Assembly: GCA_964348745.1 (NCBI GenBank) | Contig: CAYGDT010000073.1 | Span: 1-6,441, forward strand | Length of the DNA: 6,441 nt | Direction: 5' to 3' | Source of the DNA: CAYGDT01 sp964348745 | GTDB taxonomy: Bacteria > Patescibacteriota > Gracilibacteria > Peribacterales > Peribacteraceae | In this document: positions 1 through 5,801 of the stretch, in pieces | Layout: each line of letters starts with the position of its first letter | Numbering within the stretch: the stretch's first letter is position 1 | Made by a program: the position numbers and the translations under genes | The notes under the pieces: generated by a model | What the model saw: only the letters and a program-made list of their open reading frames with translations | Told to the model about the DNA's origin: nothing | The model's database searches: none

Positions 1-57
1 TAGAGCGTTCGATTCACATTCGAAAGGTCACTGGTTCGAATCCAGTATCGTCCACCA
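1..57 (+). tRNA. tRNA-Val (anticodon CAC), 5' end cut off by the window edge
   Basis: This is the 3' portion of a tRNA. The 3' strand of the D stem is GAGC (3-6). The anticodon stem TTCGA/TCGAA (8-12 with 20-24) encloses the 7-nt loop TTCACAT (13-19), which places U33 at 14 and the anticodon CAC at 15-17, reading the valine codon GUG. A 5-nt variable region (25-29) is followed by a perfect T arm, ACTGG/CCAGT (30-34 with 42-46), around the canonical loop TTCGAAT. The acceptor 3' strand (47-53), discriminator A54 and a genomically encoded CCA (55-57) complete the 3' end. The acceptor 5' strand and most of the D arm lie outside the window. No terminator is visible downstream, because the next base pairs are already coding sequence on the opposite strand. 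The identity rests on the anticodon loop alone but is clear. Confidence 0.93.
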
Positions 58-2167
58 TTCCTGCATGCCGGGCGTGACCAGGCGCATTCTGAACGGGCGG
101 TACAGAAAGAATGTTGAACTTCTGCAATTCTCCGATCGCCAGCGCGTAGGCAAGACACACAAGTTTGGTATCCACATGTTGTCTCCACTGCCCCACCGAT
201 GCGGCAAGCGAGAATTTTTGTAAATCAAACTGGGCGACATTCGCCATATTCCCGATGGCTGTTTGCGAACCGCCTTGAATGGAAGAGATTAACGCCAATT
301 GCGGCTTGTCCGGAAAAATCTCAAGACCCAATTTACAACCTACGTAGTTGTCGGCGACGCAGCTGAAATGCTCTATCAGCAGGTACATGGAAACTTCCAT
401 TACTTTTTGCCCAACACCGGTTTCTGGATCCATTCCTGCCGCACGCACTCCCGCCTCAATCCCCTGCCGCGCGTGGTTGAATGCCGTCAGGAGAAACGGC
501 ACGCAGCCTGCTTGGAACGGAAACACGTTCACGACGTCTGCAAGATTATGCCCGAGCGCGGACTTCATGCGGTCGATGCTAAATACGTTATGAACGACAT
601 CTGCACGTTCGAGCCATCCTTTCTTCTTCGGTTCAATCACGCTGTCGTCCAGCTGAGCGTTGTCATGGACATCTTGCAGGCGCGAAATGATACTCCGAGA
701 TACTCCGGCAGCGATATGCAGCTCTTCGCATACTTCGCCAATAGCTGCGTAATCGCGATGTTCAATTGCTTCGCGCAAACGATGCAGCGTGGTGTGATTC
801 GGAACAAAGTCATCGGGAAGCGTTGTTGTTCTGACGCCTCCATCCAGTCCTTCATAAAAAGCTATTTCCTCTATGAGTCGAAACAGAGAATCTTGCTCAT
901 GTAACACACGCTCTACTCCGGATCCGTGCACCATACCCATGCGCGGCTGATCGGGTACATCGAACTCGTCGCTAAATGGAAGACGGGAAATGTTTTTGAG
1001 CGTATCCATAAGCTTCTCCCCGACCCATATCTCTATGCCGCCGGTATCTTGTGATCCCATGCCGGCATAACTGGCTGCGTTACGAAGAGATGTGAGAAGG
1101 AAGGAACACAGGAACGATGCATTACCCATCAATCCGTCTTTCGTATTCTTCAAGGCCTTCGTGCGAGCGGCATTGCCCTGCAATCCCTCTCGTTCCACGA
1201 TAGCTTTATTGAGCTTATACGTGGCGGAAACCATGGAATATGCAAGCAATGGCAATGCAGCTTTCACCTGCCAGACAACCGCTTCTTTAAAGCCGTATTT
1301 TTCCACCATGGCAATGAAGGGCGGATCACCGAAGAGTACAAATCCCGAGAGGTTGCTAATGTGACTCGTGCACACCGCGAGCATTTTAGGGTCGTACTGT
1401 TGCTCTCCATCATCATCGAACTGACCCTCCAGCTTACAGAGATCCGCGGAAACCTCTTTGAGGATTGTCGCACTGCCCACGGTGGTCGCAGCAGAACTGA
1501 GACATGAGGAAAGCATCGTCATAAGTGCTATCCGATCTTTTGCGTCCGGGCTCTTTCCCTTGGCCTTTTCATACGCCGCAACAAGATCGGCATTCATTCC
1601 TTCGGCACCGATAATTGTTCCGGCGATAATGCCAAGCGCCTTGAGGCTGGACTCCATCTCCGCCGCAAGGTGATGTCGCCCTTCCTTATCCGAAAGATCA
1701 TATTTGTACCGCGTCAGACCCCCCAGCAATGCATAATGAGCCATATTGATGTTCCTCCCTCCAATCAGAGTTTTCACACCATGCCCGAACAGCGCAACTC
1801 CTGCGTAATCAACAAAGAGAAGCTGCCTTTCGCGCTCCGTCATTTGTGCGGATTCCGGGTGAGACTTCTCAAATTCCTCCACGAGCCGTTGAGCTTCCGC
1901 CTCCACATGAGGATGTATGTCTTCTGGCCCTTCTTGGTGCCCGTGCTCAGCATGCGCATCGGTTTCATTGCGGGAAAGCAGTGCAGTGACAGGGCCGCCG
2001 TTGCCGATGACATTGCCTGCAAGCTCTACCCCAAACAACAAACCCACAGCACGGCTAAATGTACGACGGGACATGGAGTACTCCTGGTACATAGGAATCC
2101 TGTCTGCCAGTGTGTGATGCGTGTCATTTGCTCCAGAACCTTCTGCGCCTTGATTCAATTCGGACAT
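14..2167 (-). CDS. Divergent NhaD/ArsB-like (ion transporter superfamily) polytopic membrane protein
   Basis: A 717-residue protein counted from the ATG at 2167. Several landmarks appear in NhaD order: a first hydrophobic stretch (about 119-135), HHLAAEM plus a helix (165-191), a Ser/Thr-rich helix (221-236), SNLSGFVLFGDPPF (271-284) followed by a helix (293-314), another helix (349-370), then after an insertion three helices, one carrying ADN (605-607), a GGSQTAIG turn (632-639) and a last helix (669-681). In NhaD the matching places hold a DN dyad, a GD dyad and a second DN dyad; here the first DN is gone (SSAATTV). Residues 372-534 form a hydrophilic insertion, and a His-rich loop (H72, H75, H77, H85, H87) follows the first hydrophobic segment. 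Helices are unusually polar. Likely a membrane cation transporter, but function is unproven. Start is uncertain: 2167 has no Shine-Dalgarno, while ATGs at 2092 (AGGA) and 2074 (AGGAG, 6-nt spacer) do. The last 12 or so codons run antisense through the tRNA gene. Confidence 0.6.
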   Translation of the reverse strand: MSELNQGAEGSGANDTHHTLADRIPMYQEYSMSRRTFSRAVGLLFGVELAGNVIGNGGPVTALLSRNETDAHAEHGHQEGPEDIHPHVEAEAQRLVEEFEKSHPESAQMTERERQLLFVDYAGVALFGHGVKTLIGGRNINMAHYALLGGLTRYKYDLSDKEGRHHLAAEMESSLKALGIIAGTIIGAEGMNADLVAAYEKAKGKSPDAKDRIALMTMLSSCLSSAATTVGSATILKEVSADLCKLEGQFDDDGEQQYDPKMLAVCTSHISNLSGFVLFGDPPFIAMVEKYGFKEAVVWQVKAALPLLAYSMVSATYKLNKAIVEREGLQGNAARTKALKNTKDGLMGNASFLCSFLLTSLRNAASYAGMGSQDTGGIEIWVGEKLMDTLKNISRLPFSDEFDVPDQPRMGMVHGSGVERVLHEQDSLFRLIEEIAFYEGLDGGVRTTTLPDDFVPNHTTLHRLREAIEHRDYAAIGEVCEELHIAAGVSRSIISRLQDVHDNAQLDDSVIEPKKKGWLERADVVHNVFSIDRMKSALGHNLADVVNVFPFQAGCVPFLLTAFNHARQGIEAGVRAAGMDPETGVGQKVMEVSMYLLIEHFSCVADNYVGCKLGLEIFPDKPQLALISSIQGGSQTAIGNMANVAQFDLQKFSLAASVGQWRQHVDTKLVCLAYALAIGELQKFNILSVPPVQNAPGHARHAGMVDDTGFEPVTFRM

Positions 2168-2195
2168 AACAATTACGAAAAAAATATTGGAGCTT

Positions 2196-2224
2196 GTTCT
2201 ACAGGAAATGTGCCTGAATTGCAA
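2196..2224 (-). promoter_or_regulatory. Possible promoter for the NhaD-like gene
   Basis: On the minus strand TTGCAA (2219-2224) is followed after 17 bp by TAGAAC (2196-2201); each matches the sigma-70 hexamers at four of six positions. Initiation about 7 bp later would leave a leader of roughly 20 nt before the ATG at 2167. The -35-like hexamer lies just past the dcd stop codon, so read-through transcription from dcd is an equally good explanation. Weak evidence. Confidence 0.22.
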
Positions 2225-2228
2225 GGGT

Positions 2229-2858
2229 CTAAGACCCCACCTTCACCTCCTCCCCTATCGGAAGCACCTTGGAACGCTTGGTGAATTCCGGATCGATGGA
2301 GAGACGACTCTCCTCGGGGAGGATCTGCCCCTGATACTTGGAGAACGGTTTGTTGTAGTACGGCGTATCGGCAGCGCTACTCATTTGCTCAAATGCGATC
2401 TGGCAGATGCGCATACCCGGATACAGCGCGACGGGAAGACGGTTTAAGTTGGAGATCTCCAAAGTGATAGTGCCGGAGAACCCCGGATCCACGAAACCCG
2501 CGGTCGAGTGCACGATGATACCGAGCCGCCCGAGACTGCTGCGACCCTCCACGCGCGCGACGAGATCGTCGGGCAGCGTGATCTTCTCCTGCGTGACGCC
2601 CAGCACGAACTCCCCCGGTTGCACGATAAAACTGTCGCCATCGGCGACGGTAATCGTGCGCATATTCCCCGCGAAGGAATCGGGATTCATAGGATCGAGC
2701 ACGGCAAACTTGCTGTGCTCGTAGAGCTTGAAGGCGTTTCCGAGACGAAAGTCCATGGACGACGCATGGATGTGTTCGAAGAGCGACTGTTGCTGCGACT
2801 CCACGCGCACGCGCCCCTGTGCAATTGCCAACTTGATATCTTTGTCGGAGAGGATCAT
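2229..2858 (-). CDS. dcd: dCTP deaminase (possibly bifunctional deaminase/dUTPase type)
   Basis: This 209-residue cytosolic enzyme of the trimeric Dcd/dUTPase fold deaminates dCTP to dUTP, feeding dUMP for thymidylate synthesis. The N-terminus MILSDKDI is typical. The signature EGRSSLGRLG (104-113) supplies R106, S107, S108 and R111, and the catalytic glutamate is E134 in GTITLEISN; spacing matches E. coli Dcd with a constant offset of four (R110, S111, R115, E138). The nucleotide-binding tail SKYQGQ (173-178) is present. The segment HSTAGFVDPGFSG (117-129) resembles the mycobacterial and archaeal bifunctional enzymes more than E. coli HVTAHRIDPGWSG, so release of dUMP directly is possible but unproven. 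The C-terminus extends about 25 residues beyond the usual end. The ATG at 2858 lies one base from a tandem repeat array and has no Shine-Dalgarno. The stop is TAG; the NhaD-like gene follows 61 bp downstream on the same strand. Confidence 0.96.
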   Translation of the reverse strand: MILSDKDIKLAIAQGRVRVESQQQSLFEHIHASSMDFRLGNAFKLYEHSKFAVLDPMNPDSFAGNMRTITVADGDSFIVQPGEFVLGVTQEKITLPDDLVARVEGRSSLGRLGIIVHSTAGFVDPGFSGTITLEISNLNRLPVALYPGMRICQIAFEQMSSAADTPYYNKPFSKYQGQILPEESRLSIDPEFTKRSKVLPIGEEVKVGS

Positions 2859-2859
2859 G

Positions 2860-2901
2860 GTGATTAGTGATTAGTAATTGGTGATTGGTGATTAGTGATT
2901 G
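2860..2901. repeat. Heptamer tandem array A, unit GTGATTR, six copies
   Basis: Six abutting 7-bp units read on the + strand: GTGATTA (2860), GTGATTA (2867), GTAATTG (2874), GTGATTG (2881), GTGATTA (2888), GTGATTG (2895). Only the last base and one internal base vary. The array starts one base from the dcd start codon, so in the dcd transcript it would be most or all of the proximal 5' leader, read as TAATCAC/CAATCAC. Because seven is not a multiple of three and each unit carries stops, it closes all six reading frames. It resembles in kind the heptanucleotide STRR repeats of cyanobacteria; the family identity here is unknown. Confidence 0.9.
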
Positions 2902-2910
2902 TTTCTTGGT

Positions 2911-2945
2911 TAACTAGGAACTAATAACTAAGAACTAAGAACTCG
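2911..2945. repeat. Heptamer tandem array B, unit KAACTAR, five copies
   Basis: Five abutting 7-bp units on the + strand: TAACTAG (2911), GAACTAA (2918), TAACTAA (2925), GAACTAA (2932) and the degenerate GAACTCG (2939). The unit differs from that of the neighbouring array but the period is the same, and only 9 bp separate the two. It lies in the divergent spacer between dcd and the large rightward gene. As with array A, stops occur in every frame on both strands. Confidence 0.85.
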
Positions 2946-2983
2946 TAAGGTTGCAATCCTACCACAAATCCCCGCGAAACAAA

Positions 2984-3011
2984 TTGCTATCTCCACCCCC
3001 GCACCTACAAT
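2984..3011 (+). promoter_or_regulatory. Promoter of the large repeat-protein gene, probably leaderless
   Basis: TTGCTA (2984-2989), a 16-bp spacer and TACAAT (3006-3011) resemble -35 and -10 hexamers (four and five of six positions). The -10 box sits in CTACAATAC, which recurs upstream of the lipoprotein gene at 5169-5177. The ATG at 3021 begins only 9 bp after the -10 box, so transcription would start at or next to the start codon and the mRNA would be leaderless. No Shine-Dalgarno precedes the ATG, which agrees with this reading. Confidence 0.5.
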
Positions 3012-3020
3012 ACCGTACGC

Positions 3021-5129
3021 ATGAGCGACCAGATTGCCTACGAAGATACGAAATCCGATTCTCAGGATCGTTATCCAGACACGAAGTACGACGTTTCGAC
3101 CGGTTTGTACGATGCCATGCGCAGCAAGTACGACGAGTACGTTCATTTGACGCACGATCGGCTGGGGCTTGCATCCACCTACGAAACACAGCAACTGAAA
3201 CGCTGGATCGAGAGTATTGATGAACGGGATACTGAGCAGATCTACGAAGCGGAAAAATGGTACCGCCTCGACTATCAAAAACGCGCACAGTCGGCGCTCG
3301 AACTGTACCATGGCCAGTTTCTCCCCCCTCTTCAGCGCGCACTGTCACAAAATGTGATTTCAGAGAAATCCTTGGACGAATGGGTGAAATGGGTGCGGGA
3401 CAAAGGCCGCGATTACAAGGAAAAGGAACTCTCCATCTCACGCGTGCTTCCTGATTATCTCAGCAAGCGTTACACGCTTGCAGGAAAGAGGCAGGGCATT
3501 CTGCGCGATCCGCGCATGAAAGCGCTGGAAAATTCTACAGATCCGCGCATGAAAGCGCTCAGCGCAAAAATCAGAGACGATGATTTCTTCCTTGATGCGC
3601 TTTCCTTTGATCAACGCAAGGCACTCATCGAAGAAGTGCTGCTTGCACTTCCCATGCACGAAAACGAAATCCCGCTCTTTAGGGATCTGGAGAGTGCGCT
3701 GGACGCCGCGATGAAAGACGAACTCATTTCCGAAGATTCCCGCAAGAAATGGATCGCGCGGTTCAAAGATCCTTCGGTCAACCATCGGGCGAAAGAATAC
3801 TTTCTCACGCAGCAGTTTCCGTCCTACGTCACCGGTTGGCGCCGCGTCCACAGTGCTCGCTCCACATTATTGAAAGATCCGCTCATGAAGAACCTTACGG
3901 AAAAAGATGTGAAGGAACTCAAGACGTTCCTCGATGACAAGAAATTCCGCGCATTGCATTTCGATAAAAAAGAAGGACTGAATGCCACAGTGAAAGCCAC
4001 TCTGACAGCAAAGAAAACCCATAAGGAAGTGCTCCATAGTGAGACGAGAAACGTTCTGCAGGCCGCTGCAGCCGCAGGGTACATCAGCTCGGACAAAATC
4101 GGCGGGTGGGCGTTACACGTATTGGAAGGCAAGCGCACGCTGCAGGAACTCAAAGACTTTATAAAAGATTGGGCGAAGGTTCGTTTCCGCTATGACAAAG
4201 TGGAACACGGCATGGTGACCGGTAAGGTGCCCCAAGGTTTTAGTCGCCTGAGCGAAGAGCAGTTTTTAAAGCTAAGTTACGCTCAGCGTTTAAGTTACGT
4301 GGAGGAAGCGGAACGGCGGCTGCATATCGAGAACGGCAATCCCAAAGATACGCTCATACAAGATGCAAAAGGAAAAGTGCGCCACGCGCTCGATCTGGAA
4401 AATTGGGAAGAAGCCGAACATTTTCTTCGCCATGCGTGGCCACTGGCGGAAACGCAGGAGGATATCGCCGAACTGCAATCGATGGAAAAGTACCTCCGCG
4501 CATTCGATAAGAAACGCAGCGGGCAAAAAGAAACAGCAGACGACCACGAAGAAATACGCAACGCCAACAATGAAATTGAAATGGTACTTTCGTTGCTTCC
4601 CCCTTCGCTGCAGCCGATCTACCGCAAAGCGCTCTCCAAAGGAGCAGACTGTCTGCAGTGTGTCACGACGACGGTCTATAACCGCACATGGTGTCAGGAA
4701 CGCGGATACCTGACGGAATCACTTGAGGAGAAACTGCACGATCAATCGATCGAGGAAACTGCGGAGCGCCTCAGTCCGACCGGAGACGGCCATAGTGACG
4801 GTCTTGAAAACAACTTCGTCGACGGGTTCCATCAGCCCTCTATCCGTGACAAGGGTATCGGTCCTCAAAATGTATTTTTGAGTTCCAGCGGCGCGGATGC
4901 ATTCGTGGAAAAAGCCGAAGCAAACAAAAGTTGTTGGTCGTTTTGGTACTGGACGAATCTGATTGTCGACGGAGTATCGGCCGGTCAGAACTCCTACGTC
5001 GCCTACTCGCTCAATCACCGCATCAAACGGGCTGCACGAACACTGGAGAAACATGGCGTGCGTTATAGCGATCCGGTATCGCGGACATCGAGGTCTCCGT
5101 CGGAAGGCAGCTTGGCGATCGCTGGGTAG
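3021..5129 (+). CDS. Large helix-rich internally repetitive protein of unknown function, C-terminal Cys/Trp region
   Basis: I do not recognise this 702-residue protein. It has no signal peptide or membrane helix and is charged and helix-rich, so probably cytosolic. Four diverged repeats can be aligned by eye through the landmark LDYQKRA (83-89), LSFDQRKAL (194-202), LHFDKKEGL (312-320) and LSYAQRLSY (418-426). After the first three come ISEKSLDEW (113-121), ISEDSRKKW (236-244) and ISSDKIGGW (355-363). DPRMKAL (163-169 and 174-180) and DPLMKNL (286-292) mark the middle of two units. Residues 456-495 look like a TPR-type helical hairpin. The first 543 residues lack cysteine; C544, C547, C558 and C638 then occur, with an aromatic patch CWSFWYW (638-644). 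The last 20 residues are Ser/Arg-rich. The ATG at 3021 follows a -10 box by 9 bp with no Shine-Dalgarno; the stop is TAG. It is transcribed divergently from dcd. A scaffold or binding role is plausible for such repeats, but nothing shows it directly. Confidence 0.85.
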   Translation: MSDQIAYEDTKSDSQDRYPDTKYDVSTGLYDAMRSKYDEYVHLTHDRLGLASTYETQQLKRWIESIDERDTEQIYEAEKWYRLDYQKRAQSALELYHGQFLPPLQRALSQNVISEKSLDEWVKWVRDKGRDYKEKELSISRVLPDYLSKRYTLAGKRQGILRDPRMKALENSTDPRMKALSAKIRDDDFFLDALSFDQRKALIEEVLLALPMHENEIPLFRDLESALDAAMKDELISEDSRKKWIARFKDPSVNHRAKEYFLTQQFPSYVTGWRRVHSARSTLLKDPLMKNLTEKDVKELKTFLDDKKFRALHFDKKEGLNATVKATLTAKKTHKEVLHSETRNVLQAAAAAGYISSDKIGGWALHVLEGKRTLQELKDFIKDWAKVRFRYDKVEHGMVTGKVPQGFSRLSEEQFLKLSYAQRLSYVEEAERRLHIENGNPKDTLIQDAKGKVRHALDLENWEEAEHFLRHAWPLAETQEDIAELQSMEKYLRAFDKKRSGQKETADDHEEIRNANNEIEMVLSLLPPSLQPIYRKALSKGADCLQCVTTTVYNRTWCQERGYLTESLEEKLHDQSIEETAERLSPTGDGHSDGLENNFVDGFHQPSIRDKGIGPQNVFLSSSGADAFVEKAEANKSCWSFWYWTNLIVDGVSAGQNSYVAYSLNHRIKRAARTLEKHGVRYSDPVSRTSRSPSEGSLAIAG
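3507..3559 (+). repeat. In-frame 33-bp duplication inside the repeat-protein gene
   Basis: A 20-bp identical segment beginning GATCCGCGCATG occurs at 3507-3526 and 3540-3559, offset by 33 bp, so both copies encode DPRMKAL in the same frame. The sequence after each copy diverges. The exact DNA identity, against strongly diverged flanking protein repeats, points to a fairly recent tandem duplication of 11 codons. Confidence 0.8.
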
Positions 5130-5147
5130 AAAATGCAATCATTCGGC

Positions 5148-5175
5148 TTGTGTACTCAGGAGAGCACCCTACAAT
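5148..5175 (+). promoter_or_regulatory. Probable promoter of the DM13 lipoprotein gene
   Basis: TACAAT (5170-5175) lies in the nonamer CTACAATAC, identical to that upstream of the gene at 3021. A poor -35-like TTGTGT (5148-5153) stands 16 bp upstream, the same spacing as at the first site. Initiation near 5182 would give a leader of about 19 nt before the ATG at 5201. The element falls between the TAG stop of the preceding gene (5127-5129) and the lipoprotein start, so the lipoprotein can be expressed on its own. Confidence 0.42.
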
Positions 5176-5200
5176 ACTGAAGCAATTCCCCGCGCTTCCT

Positions 5201-5794
5201 ATGAAAACCCGATATCTACCGTTGTTGTTTGCTCCACTACTCCTTTGTGGATGTAGCAAAGCAGCCTATCAAGCCGACCCAAACGCACTGCTTGGTAACC
5301 CTCTCTACGTGGAATTGTTTGCAAACGAGATGGTCGACACCATGGTGGAATTTGACATTCAGAACGATCCGATCATTTTAGATACTACAAAAAAGAAGAT
5401 TATTGACGACACAAAAAAGGCATGGCTCATTAAATCTACGGAAGCAAAACAGTTGCAAAGAAAAGGAATCAAAGGCTCATTCATCGAAATAAAAGAGTAC
5501 GCCGAAGGCGAGGTGCTTCTTTTAAACAATATCGTCCATTTCGGTCCGAACTTCGTCACAGCACCTGGGCCTGAGCTGCACGCATTCCTCTCGACGGTAG
5601 TCGATCCGCGCGATGCAGAAACATTCCCGGATGCCACGGCAATCGATGTCGGTATCGTGCGCGTCCCGTATGGAGCTCAGTCCTTTATCATCACGCAGAA
5701 GATCGATGATCCGAAGATCTACCGGAGCATCGCACTCTGGGACGTAAAGCTCGGTCTGCTCTATGGATTCGCACAGATCAATCCGATGAACTAA
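5201..5794 (+). CDS. DM13-domain lipoprotein
   Basis: A 197-residue secreted lipoprotein. The signal peptide has a basic start (MKTR), a hydrophobic core and the lipobox LCGC, with C18 as the lipidated residue. Residues 92-193 match the DM13 pattern: GSFIEIKEYAEGEVLLL, then the family hallmark GPELHAFLS (123-131), IDVGIVRVPYGAQSFII (148-164), a Tyr-Arg-Ser turn (174-176) and LWDVKLGLLYGFAQI (179-193). DM13 is a beta-rich extracellular domain thought to take part in redox chemistry, partly because of a nearly invariant cysteine after the Trp near the C-terminus; here that position is D181, so such chemistry is doubtful. Residues 24-91 are a Lys/Asp-rich extension with no recognised domain. The ATG at 5201 is chosen over a GTG at 5150 because only it puts the signal peptide at the N-terminus. 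No Shine-Dalgarno is visible. It ends 7 bp from the opposing DsbA-like gene. The precise role is unknown. Confidence 0.85.
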   Translation: MKTRYLPLLFAPLLLCGCSKAAYQADPNALLGNPLYVELFANEMVDTMVEFDIQNDPIILDTTKKKIIDDTKKAWLIKSTEAKQLQRKGIKGSFIEIKEYAEGEVLLLNNIVHFGPNFVTAPGPELHAFLSTVVDPRDAETFPDATAIDVGIVRVPYGAQSFIITQKIDDPKIYRSIALWDVKLGLLYGFAQINPMN

Positions 5795-5801
5795 ACGAAG
5801 A

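Noticed and set aside
299..904. Open frame of 201 codons on the + strand
   Set aside because: It lies wholly antisense to the transporter-like gene, whose product shows ordered family landmarks; the + strand product has no domain, promoter or ribosome binding site.
2075..2084. Perfect palindrome GGAGTACTCC considered as an operator
   Set aside because: Ten base pairs is short, it overlaps a Shine-Dalgarno that explains half of it, and no second copy was seen.
2168..2224. TTG start extending the transporter gene by 19 codons
   Set aside because: The added residues (MQFRHISCRTSS...) do not look like coding sequence, TTG is a rare start, and it would run through the only promoter-like element.
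1670..2284. Open frame of 204 codons on the + strand
   Set aside because: It crosses the 3' end of dcd and the start of the transporter gene on the other strand, and its translation is Cys/His/Pro-rich shadow sequence.
2860..2945. Repeats considered as a CRISPR array
   Set aside because: Units are 7 bp, directly abutting and without spacers; no cas gene is present.
3508..3851. Minus-strand open frame (about 3438-3851) inside the large gene
   Set aside because: It is an antisense shadow of the repeat protein and shows no domain or start signal.
5150..5200. GTG start extending the DM13 lipoprotein by 17 residues
   Set aside because: It would bury the lipoprotein signal peptide behind a hydrophilic stretch and start upstream of the -10 box.
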